Below, piece after piece: positions 57,476 to 64,000 of a stretch of DNA of 64,000 nucleotides. The stretch covers positions 1-64,000 of the forward strand of contig JBCCHB010000079.1 of the NCBI GenBank assembly GCA_039028975.1. The letters are read 5' to 3'. Source of the stretch: JAHBNG01 sp039028975 (GTDB lineage: Bacteria > Chloroflexota > Anaerolineae > Caldilineales > Caldilineaceae). Made by a program: the position numbers and the translations under genes. Within the stretch, counting starts at the first letter, position 1. Each line of letters starts with the position of its first letter. The notes beneath the pieces were generated by a model. That model was not told where the DNA came from, made no database searches, and was given only the letters and a program-made list of their open reading frames with translations.

Positions 57476-60061
57476 TCACTCCGATGATATCAATGGTAGG
57501 TAGAGAAAATGAGCGTCAGTTGTATCATCTGCTGACAATGTGGCTTCGTTGGATTGGGCAACTGCAACACCTAATTCGCTTTGTGCCACGACCTGAAAAT
57601 GGTACGACCGGTCAGCCAAAGGTGGTGTAAATGTGTAATTCGTTTGGGTCAGGTCTGCAACTTCTACTGTGCGCCAGTTGCCATCTCCTTGTCGGGCCAG
57701 AATCCAATACTCAACCGCGTTCTCCTCTGCCGTGTCACCCCACACCAGCGTCACACGGTCATCCAGCCTCGTAAGTTCCAAAGAGAGGGGTTCGGTCACT
57801 GTGTGGCGGACAATGATGGGTGGCGTGTAATGACACCAGTCGCCTACAGTCGGTTCCAGGTCATTGGTGTACCAAGCATTGATGAACTCATCCCACTCTC
57901 CATCCTGGATAAAGGCGAAGGTGCCGGTAATGCTCACGGTTTGGGTCGGCACAGGGGTCCATGTTGCCGTTAAGGGAGATTCTTCTGTGTAGATGCTGGC
58001 CCGCCAGACCACGCTGGCTGGCGCATCACGCAGCAAGGGTGCTAGAATGGTAAATGTGTCGTCGTAGTCCCAGATCGTCTCTGGGGCTAAGTAAGGGCGT
58101 CCTACCTGAGCATTGCCTTCGATGTTTTCTAAGGCTTGGATCACACCATCAGCCGCTGCCTCAACGCCACTATTGGCCGGGAAGAGGCGCTTTAAGTTTT
58201 GGGCAAAGGTGCCCGCACCCAACAGTTCATCAGGTGGCCCCAATATCAGATTCTGACGGCCACATTGGGTTGTGTCAACGTATTTGCTCTCCAATGATGC
58301 TTGGAGGATCCGAGCATCCTGACCCGCGTTGGTTGCATCCAACAGCGCCATTCCTAACGTACTGACCGCATCCGCCACTGCTTCAATGTCATCTTTTGAA
58401 GCCCAGAAGATGGCATTGGGGTGGTGTTCATTGAGCGAATTTTGGTATATGTGGATGATGGCGTTGGCCATCTCTTCCGTGGTCTTGGCTGGCGTCAAGA
58501 ATGGCAGATATTGATGATAGGGTGCTGACAGAAAGGCATAGCTTGGGGAACTGACAAAAACCTGAGCCGTTTCACGCATTTCATAGAGAACATCTAAGTT
58601 TCCCTGGAAGCACTGGTCGAAAAAGATCAGATCAAAGGGATTCTCTCCATTGTCTGTTGCTTCGGCTAGAGCATGCGCGAGATCCAGCGTGCTCAAAAAA
58701 CCACCATTGTCTGTCACATCACCGGGCGTAGCGTGAAGCCCTTTGGGCAGCGCGGGAATGCCCCCTTCTGGGAGCAATGTCTCTTCGGGTGCTTGACCCA
58801 TCTGCCAAGTAAATTCCGGTGTCCACCCAACACCATGCCCCATGATGCTGACTACTGTGCGACTTGCCGGATAGAGGGTACGGGCATTCTTCAAGAACCA
58901 GGCTAACACGGCAGGATCGGTCGTGTCTAGCTCATTTGTACCCCAAGTACTCTGGATGGCGGAAGATGGGGTTATCTGACCCTCTGAAATGTCAAGCAAA
59001 TTTGTGTTCTGATCTCCTGCCTGGTCAGTTAGCATAAGAACCCGCACATTGGGGTTTAATCGGCTACCATATTCCAGCCGCCGAACCACGCTCGGTACAT
59101 AGGGTGATAGGTCATTGTCTGCTGGGAAGTAGACTAGCAATAAAACGTCATCATCTGTAGACTTGGTGGTGGAAACTGTGAATTTGGCATCACTCCACTG
59201 CTCATTTTCTTGCTGAGCGTGGGCAGGGGTGTAAGTACGAATGCGAATTGTATACATTTGGCCAGGTGTCAGACCATCAAGCAGATAGCTTCCACTGCGC
59301 TTATTTGTAGTCGTTCCATGAACCGTAAACGGCTGGTTGTGTCTCGAGGTATAGCTAATTTCATAATAGCCACCATCTGCCGTATAAGGAATCGATGTCC
59401 ATGAAAGCTCAATGGTATCTGTCATAAAGCGGGTGGGTTTGAGATCTGTTGGTGGAATGGTTTGGGTTGTGAGCCATTGAGGGTTTAATTGATCCAGGCA
59501 CTCTTTTGCTCGTCTATTAGCTGCCGTTAATTGATTGTACTCAACGTGCACCACCTCAAGTGTCTCGGCTAAGCGGCAGATAGCCAATGGAATAGTGCCA
59601 CGAAGTTGATTATCATTGAGAACCAGCTCGTTCAGCATAGGTAGAGCAGCAAACCTGGCAGAGAATTGACCTGATAACCGATTGCTGGCTAAGTTGAGCG
59701 CTGTCACATGTTGCCCTTCACAGGTCACGCCATACCATTCACAGGGCGAAACCGTTTCGTCGATCGTCAGCCAATTCGTTCGATTATGCCACTGCTCTCC
59801 ATCTGTTTGCTGATAGAGAGCAACAAGCACATTACACTCTTCTTCTGAAATTCGGGTTACGCCTGTACAGAGAGCTTCACTAGATGGCTCTCCAGAAAAC
59901 GTGACGTCAGAATGCTCTGACGGTAAAGCGTTGGTAAGCACGAGGGCAACGGCGGATTTTGAGCCTGATAAAAGGAGGAGAACAGCCAAAAGAAAATGAA
60001 GGAAAATTGGGCTGAAATTGACTGTTGATACTTTGGCTTGTAGTTGGTGTCTTTTGTTCAT
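57476..60061 (-). CDS. exported clostripain-family (C11) caspase-fold peptidase with LRR and FnIII domains
   Basis: An 861-residue protein from the ATG at 60061 (MNKRHQLQ), followed by a signal peptide (about residues 15-40). The frame is open a further 91 codons, but those cross repeat DNA. In order: plant-type LRR (about 70-190; LNLASNRLSGQF, NELVLNDNQLRGTIP), FnIII (about 205-300), C11 peptidase (about 300-620), FnIII (about 745-840). The caspase-like dyad is visible: His in VVSIMGHGVGWTPEF and Cys in LIFFDQCFQGNLDVLYE. Clostripain-like enzymes cut after Arg or Lys and many self-process. The LRR and FnIII domains suggest substrate or wall binding. Divergent from the TPR-wHTH-MNT gene. Confidence 0.87.
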   Translation of the reverse strand: MNKRHQLQAKVSTVNFSPIFLHFLLAVLLLLSGSKSAVALVLTNALPSEHSDVTFSGEPSSEALCTGVTRISEEECNVLVALYQQTDGEQWHNRTNWLTIDETVSPCEWYGVTCEGQHVTALNLASNRLSGQFSARFAALPMLNELVLNDNQLRGTIPLAICRLAETLEVVHVEYNQLTAANRRAKECLDQLNPQWLTTQTIPPTDLKPTRFMTDTIELSWTSIPYTADGGYYEISYTSRHNQPFTVHGTTTNKRSGSYLLDGLTPGQMYTIRIRTYTPAHAQQENEQWSDAKFTVSTTKSTDDDVLLLVYFPADNDLSPYVPSVVRRLEYGSRLNPNVRVLMLTDQAGDQNTNLLDISEGQITPSSAIQSTWGTNELDTTDPAVLAWFLKNARTLYPASRTVVSIMGHGVGWTPEFTWQMGQAPEETLLPEGGIPALPKGLHATPGDVTDNGGFLSTLDLAHALAEATDNGENPFDLIFFDQCFQGNLDVLYEMRETAQVFVSSPSYAFLSAPYHQYLPFLTPAKTTEEMANAIIHIYQNSLNEHHPNAIFWASKDDIEAVADAVSTLGMALLDATNAGQDARILQASLESKYVDTTQCGRQNLILGPPDELLGAGTFAQNLKRLFPANSGVEAAADGVIQALENIEGNAQVGRPYLAPETIWDYDDTFTILAPLLRDAPASVVWRASIYTEESPLTATWTPVPTQTVSITGTFAFIQDGEWDEFINAWYTNDLEPTVGDWCHYTPPIIVRHTVTEPLSLELTRLDDRVTLVWGDTAEENAVEYWILARQGDGNWRTVEVADLTQTNYTFTPPLADRSYHFQVVAQSELGVAVAQSNEATLSADDTTDAHFLYLPLISSE

Positions 60062-60080
60062 GACCCGACGGAATTTATTG

Positions 60081-60142
60081 CGCAGCTCTATATTTCGCGT
60101 TCCTGTAATTCTCATACCCATAACTCGCAGCTCTACATTTCG
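60081..60142. repeat. 17-bp direct repeats upstream of the C11 peptidase gene
   Basis: CGCAGCTCTATATTTCG (60081-60097) and CGCAGCTCTACATTTCG (60126-60142) differ at one base and are 45 bp apart. A further partial unit, CGCATATTTCG, follows at 60147-60157. Iteron- or operator-like. Confidence 0.65.
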
Positions 60143-60231
60143 TATACGCATATTTCGTATGCCTAAATAATCGCCAATCACAACATACTCCCTTACGCTG
60201 ACGAGGATTGACCTCGGACTGAAAAGATAAA

Positions 60232-60266
60232 TATACTCAGCTCCGTTTGAAAACGACCGCAGTATA
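60232..60266. repeat. dispersed palindrome family 1, short copy D
   Basis: A 35-bp core in inverse orientation to copy C, starting TATACTCAGCTCCGTTT and ending ACGACCGCAGTATA. One mismatch to copy C. Confidence 0.85.
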
Positions 60267-60325
60267 GTAAATAAAAGTACCTTATCATACCTTACCCAAA
60301 CAACACTGGCATGTGCAAAGCCTTT

Positions 60326-60355
60326 TCGTCTCAAATCGTCTCAAATTGCCTCAAA
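60326..60355 (+). repeat. 10-bp tandem repeat adjoining the start codon
   Basis: TCGTCTCAAA, TCGTCTCAAA, TTGCCTCAAA follow each other without gap; the last A begins the ATG at 60355. The 10-bp period places each unit on the same face of the helix. Confidence 0.7.
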
Positions 60356-62838
60356 TGACCGAATCCTTAGCATCCCTGACCCCTACGGAATTTTCCAAAT
60401 TAGTAAATGCTGCCTTTAAGAACTACAACAGTGTATTGGCTCTGGCGCGTTCCCCTTTAGCCAATTCCTCTTTGGTTTCACCCCTACTAGTCTTGGATGA
60501 TGTCTCTCCCACGGCCAATGAAAGGGGCAATGCCTTACGCATCTTACTACTATGGGCTGTCAATCAACTGGCCCCTGACTCACTGCATCATTCTAGCAAT
60601 CAGGAGCGCCTTTTTGATGATCCAACCTGGCGCGAGCCACACTGGTGGCGTTATAACATTTTGCGACACCGTTATTTGGAGCCACTACACCCCGACTACT
60701 TTGTAGAAGGTGGACGTTTTACGGAAACGCTGATGGCGCTGACGGGTATTCCGAGTACAGATACATTTTTTGATGAACGCAATCGAGCCATCCGCGAGGT
60801 CTCCCAATGGCTACACCAACAACTACAGCATGGCCAAGCCGATGGTGAATTACAACAACTGTCCCTTGAGGAAGCATATCAACCGCTAATGACGCAGCGG
60901 ATCCCCAAGACTTTACTCGATATTGCTGCCACGTTTGATGACGTATTTCCACGTTTTCTGCTGACGCGAATGGCACAGAACGAAAACCTTTCTGAAATCG
61001 ACTCCTCCTTGAATTATCTCATCTCCCATCGGTATCTGTTGGTGGATAACGAAACCGCAAATCTGTGGCTTTCGCCCGTCCTTCAACGATATGTCTATGT
61101 CCGTTTGAGTCAAAGCATTCTGCTTGCACGCCATCATGCCGCTGCTGGTTATTTTGCAGAAGAACAGGACGTGTTACGTGCCGCCAATCACTACATCTAT
61201 GCCCAATGTTGGTCAAAGGCAGCAGAAATTTTGTTGGAGCATGCCACAGAGTTAATCAATGAATTAGAGCTTGACGAGCTGTCTATTCTATTGCGGAAAT
61301 TTGAAACTGCTCCATTGAATGACGACTTGATGCTGGCAACATTGTGGCTTCTATGCGATGTTTTCATAAAGAATGGTCGAAAAGACGAAGCGCTGGCTAC
61401 TTGTCGACGTCTCTTAAAGCTGAGCAATACCCTTCCTGAACAGGCTCGTATCTATCATCGGATGGGGAAACTCTATGAGAAGCATAATCAACTTCATGCC
61501 TTGACCTACTATCAGCAAGCATTTGAACGCTATGACATAGACGATTCGGGCTTGCTGGATCTTTTGAAAGATCGCGCCTGGTTTTTCATTTTACGTAAAG
61601 AGTGGCAGAAGGCTGAACAAGATCTGGTGCTTTCCCTTCAACGGCTACCAGACGCAGCGAAAGAGAGCCGAGCCGACATATTTGACGCCCTTGCCAGCTT
61701 GTATGGCGAGCAACAGAAACACGATCACGCGCTGAAATATGCACAGAATAGTCTCGGCCTGCGCGAAGAAATTGGCGATCTTTCTCGTGTTGCCAACTCA
61801 TTTATTAATATGGGGCTGATCTATAGCAGTATGGGGGACTATCACCATGCCATTGCCGCCTATGAGGAAGCGATGGTGGCATATAAAAAGATGGGAAACC
61901 AGGAACTCATTGCCACTGCCCTGCTTAACATTGGTATGGCATATCATTTAAGCAAAAATCTGCCAGAGGCAACTCAATACTACCAGCGCTCTTTGACAAT
62001 TAGCAATGAGATTGGTTTCCCCCTGGCGGAAGTTCGGGCACGGTATAATTTAGCAGAGGCGCTTGCGGAATTGGAAAATGGCCCCGATGCCTATCATCAC
62101 TGGAAAACTGCTTATCAGCTGAGTGAACGGTGCGGATTTGATGACGAACTTGTTGATTTAAGAAAACTTCAAGCCCAATTACCGGTTCTGCAACGAACCA
62201 ATCAATCCACTGAAACCTATACTGTAACCTATGACGTTGCCAACACGCCATCAACCGCTTTGCTCGAACCAGAAGAAAAGTCCATTCTCCAACTCGCTAA
62301 AGACCAAGGCCGCCTTACTGCAAAGCTCCTCATGGAGACCACCCATGTTAGCAAAGCCACAGCCAATCGACGGCTGGTTCATCTTGTTGAGCAAGGACAT
62401 CTGCAGAAGTATGGTAAAGGACGAGGTACATATTATGCACTGACTCCGGCCAGTCTTTCAACCAAACGCTCTGGCATGCCTTCTGAACCGAGCGAGCAGC
62501 CATCAAATTTTGTCAACTGGCAAGACATTCAACCGAACCTCAAAAGACAAATGACGAGCTTAGCGAGAGAATTCTCTGTAAATGAGATAGGCATTGTTCA
62601 AGTTGAGCAACCAGAAACAATGCCTATTCGTCTCTTGATTCGCTTTCAGAATGAGCCGGAGCTAGCTCACTTTTTTGCGCTAGAGCAGCATCTCATCAGC
62701 AGTTTGGGGGTCGAAATCGATTTGGTTCCAGCAAATAGCCCAAGAATCAATCAATTTGGGAACTGGGTAGACGCTGTTTGCTGGGTTGTGAATGATGAAC
62801 CTGAGTTATTGGCAAGCTCCCTCAATACCAATATCTGA
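60355..62838 (+). CDS. STAND-like TPR protein with wHTH and degenerate MNT-type nucleotidyltransferase domain
   Basis: An 827-residue protein from the ATG at 60355 (MTESLASLTPTEF); a GTG at 60313 is in frame. The N-terminus (NSVLALARSPLAN; ERGNALRILLLWAVNQL) resembles the start of Chloroflexota NB-ARC/TPR signalling proteins, but no Walker A or B motif is present. A helical region (about 190-310) like the arm of MalT-type STANDs leads to about eight TPRs (350-620; NSFINMGLIYSSMGDYHHAI, NIGMAYHLSKNLPEATQYY). A wHTH follows (about 640-690; VSKATANRRLVHLVEQGHL). The C-terminus (about 715-800) aligns with MNT nucleotidyltransferases (SLAREFSVNEIGI, HFFALEQHLISSLGVEIDLV) but lacks the GSxxxG and SDxDL catalytic motifs. 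Likely a regulator; divergent from the C11 peptidase. Confidence 0.72.
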   Translation: MTESLASLTPTEFSKLVNAAFKNYNSVLALARSPLANSSLVSPLLVLDDVSPTANERGNALRILLLWAVNQLAPDSLHHSSNQERLFDDPTWREPHWWRYNILRHRYLEPLHPDYFVEGGRFTETLMALTGIPSTDTFFDERNRAIREVSQWLHQQLQHGQADGELQQLSLEEAYQPLMTQRIPKTLLDIAATFDDVFPRFLLTRMAQNENLSEIDSSLNYLISHRYLLVDNETANLWLSPVLQRYVYVRLSQSILLARHHAAAGYFAEEQDVLRAANHYIYAQCWSKAAEILLEHATELINELELDELSILLRKFETAPLNDDLMLATLWLLCDVFIKNGRKDEALATCRRLLKLSNTLPEQARIYHRMGKLYEKHNQLHALTYYQQAFERYDIDDSGLLDLLKDRAWFFILRKEWQKAEQDLVLSLQRLPDAAKESRADIFDALASLYGEQQKHDHALKYAQNSLGLREEIGDLSRVANSFINMGLIYSSMGDYHHAIAAYEEAMVAYKKMGNQELIATALLNIGMAYHLSKNLPEATQYYQRSLTISNEIGFPLAEVRARYNLAEALAELENGPDAYHHWKTAYQLSERCGFDDELVDLRKLQAQLPVLQRTNQSTETYTVTYDVANTPSTALLEPEEKSILQLAKDQGRLTAKLLMETTHVSKATANRRLVHLVEQGHLQKYGKGRGTYYALTPASLSTKRSGMPSEPSEQPSNFVNWQDIQPNLKRQMTSLAREFSVNEIGIVQVEQPETMPIRLLIRFQNEPELAHFFALEQHLISSLGVEIDLVPANSPRINQFGNWVDAVCWVVNDEPELLASSLNTNI

Positions 62839-64000
62839 CTCGGTAGCCGCCTCAATCATTGCCTCTGCATCTTCGGTGAGAAGAAAACTCTCAGAGACCA
62901 ATTGTTCAGTGAACTCCGCGTACTGCCGTATATACTCGTCATGGTCAGGAAAACGAATCGATCCGTCGGCCAAAGGTGTACACTTGAGATCGACAAAGCC
63001 TCCCATCATATGAGGTGGTTCAGGCATAAGAACTGCGTCTGCCGCGATGAACTGACCACGCCCAAGGGCTAGATCTGGCAAGCGAATACCACCCAATGCA
63101 TTCAAATTTTCATCCCGGGCGATTCCTGTGGCTTTCTTATAGACCGAATCGATTTCGTCTTCTGCTGCTCTTTCCAAGTAAACACTGGCTGGCGGTTCAA
63201 TGCCATCAACGACCCACTGATCACCAGCAACAAACATAGCGCGAAGCACAGGGGACCAATCTAGGGGTGTTGTATCAGCAATGGATGGGAATGGACTTTG
63301 AGGTGGCCCAACAAAGCGAGCGCGGGTACCTGGCGTATCGGCAATGTGTGGTCCACCGGCGATTTCATAGAGTCGATAGGTAGAGTGACCCAGATCGTCA
63401 ATGCGTAGCCCTGCACCATTGTATTGGAATATGTCCGATTCTGTTGTGAGCGCAAGGACTCGACCACTGTTCATCGGCGGCATGTAATCTTCTAGAGTCG
63501 CTGGCGGTGGGCCAAAAGGCAAGGGCCATCCTGTCGCCACAAAAAGAGATAATTCAAAAATGCTTTGGCCTTCATCTGAGAGAATCAATGAATGAAGTGG
63601 ATTTACTGTTGCCGCCACGCCAGTTGCGTATAGCGTATTGGCTTGACCGACAACGGCAGATAGAGCACTATTTTCTCGCAGCGCCTTAGCAAAAGCAGCC
63701 ACAATTTCAGCTTCCATCCCAGCCTCACCGCTAAACTCCGCACAAGGATGTTCGGGCACAAACGGTGCCGACTGTTGAAGACAGATGCCAGCGCTGCTAA
63801 AACCCTGACCAAACAGGAAATCTTGCGTGAGATAATCATTCCGTGCAATGGCACCACCAATAAAGTGGAGCGGTTCGAGGACAACTCGCCCGTTGGTATC
63901 AATGGCATCAACAGGGGCGATAATTTCGAATGGAGCTATGTATGGACCGGATGCCCCACTGCCTTCTACGGTACCAAGAGTACGAAAGTATGCAGTGCTA
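62806..64000 (-). CDS. alpha/beta hydrolase domain-containing protein (Abhydrolase_10 type), 5' end outside window
   Basis: At least 398 residues; the frame is open to the window edge, so the N-terminus is missing. Visible features fit the large secreted Abhydrolase_10 proteins: a start region ASGPYIAPFEIIAPVDA and NGRVVLEPLHFIG, then FLFGQGFSSAGICLQ, a central DDLGHSTYRLYEIAGGPHIA, and the end motif LGGIRLPDLALGRGQF. I could not identify the nucleophile elbow with confidence, since the usual GxSxG is not evident (FSSAGICLQ may be a variant region). The stop lies 33 bp inside the 3' end of the convergent TPR-wHTH-MNT gene. Confidence 0.72.
   Translation of the reverse strand, partial: STAYFRTLGTVEGSGASGPYIAPFEIIAPVDAIDTNGRVVLEPLHFIGGAIARNDYLTQDFLFGQGFSSAGICLQQSAPFVPEHPCAEFSGEAGMEAEIVAAFAKALRENSALSAVVGQANTLYATGVAATVNPLHSLILSDEGQSIFELSLFVATGWPLPFGPPPATLEDYMPPMNSGRVLALTTESDIFQYNGAGLRIDDLGHSTYRLYEIAGGPHIADTPGTRARFVGPPQSPFPSIADTTPLDWSPVLRAMFVAGDQWVVDGIEPPASVYLERAAEDEIDSVYKKATGIARDENLNALGGIRLPDLALGRGQFIAADAVLMPEPPHMMGGFVDLKCTPLADGSIRFPDHDEYIRQYAEFTEQLVSESFLLTEDAEAMIEAATESDIGIEGACQ

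Larger units (their letters stand above)
60062..60354. other. 293-bp divergent regulatory region with several repeat types
   Basis: Between the C11 peptidase and TPR-wHTH-MNT genes. It contains two 17-bp direct repeats (60081-60097, 60126-60142), palindrome family 1 copy D (60232-60266), and three 10-bp tandem units ending at the plus-strand start codon (60326-60355). Confidence 0.7.

Noticed and set aside
57178..57630. 150-codon plus-strand frame
   Set aside because: It crosses a strong terminator and runs antisense into the C11 peptidase gene; no ribosome site.
60062..60334. N-terminal extension of the C11 peptidase by 91 codons
   Set aside because: It would place the signal peptide 100 residues inside the protein and translate the 17-bp repeats and palindrome D, giving repetitive RNMRIRNVELRVMG-type sequence.

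Overview
The window looks like a chromosomal segment of a Chloroflexota-type bacterium (filamentous Anaerolineae/Caldilineae-like). This rests on gene content. There is a stand-alone gyrase C-terminal propeller and large exported proteins with Pro-Thr linkers, SH3b, LRR, FnIII, GEVED and ELWxSDGT-type repeats. There are also NACHT and STAND-like signalling proteins and intergenic DNA full of palindromic repeats. No 16S rRNA or marker set is present, so the assignment is an inference. I found no rRNA, tRNA, CRISPR array, transposase or prophage.

Layout. 1-6.7 kb: a conflict/defence-flavoured block with the C-terminal part of a UvrD-type helicase, an AlbA_2/Schlafen-type ATPase with a leaderless promoter, a PD-(D/E)XK-like protein, and on the minus strand DinB-like, EAD1-like and NACHT genes. 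7.2-13.3 kb: a complete SBP_bac_5-type ABC importer operon. 13.4-31.4 kb: mostly housekeeping and metabolism, namely RsfS, pyruvate kinase, the gyrase-CTD protein with an Ig/lytic-transglycosylase membrane protein, a PAC2 protein and galactokinase-like kinase, phosphoesterase, ParB-like protein, sugar nucleotidyltransferase, a HipA-like kinase with DUF3037, Nudix and gamma-glutamyltransferase, GT2 and an EEP hydrolase. 31.4-39.3 kb: MalQ, rhomboid protease, guanylate kinase, FmdB, aldo/keto reductase, and an SH3b lipoprotein with an enolase-superfamily enzyme. 39.3-46.8 kb: a repeat-filled 0.9 kb spacer, a three-gene membrane/TPR/papain-like-peptidase operon, and a PhyH dioxygenase. 46.8-64 kb: RecJ, two very large exported repeat proteins, an exported clostripain-type (C11) peptidase divergent from a TPR-wHTH-degenerate-MNT protein, and a truncated alpha/beta-hydrolase-domain protein.

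Most notable: (i) the EAD1/NACHT pair joined by a -1-frame overlap; (ii) the C11 peptidase facing a STAND-like regulator without a visible NTPase, with tandem repeats between them; (iii) the membrane TPR/papain-like operon; (iv) the stand-alone gyrase CTD with a variant gyrase box; (v) two families of dispersed palindromes (35-bp core and 84-bp) placed in spacers and at divergent promoters; (vi) a 65-bp block shared upstream of recJ and the rhomboid gene. Functional links between neighbours are inferred from position only.
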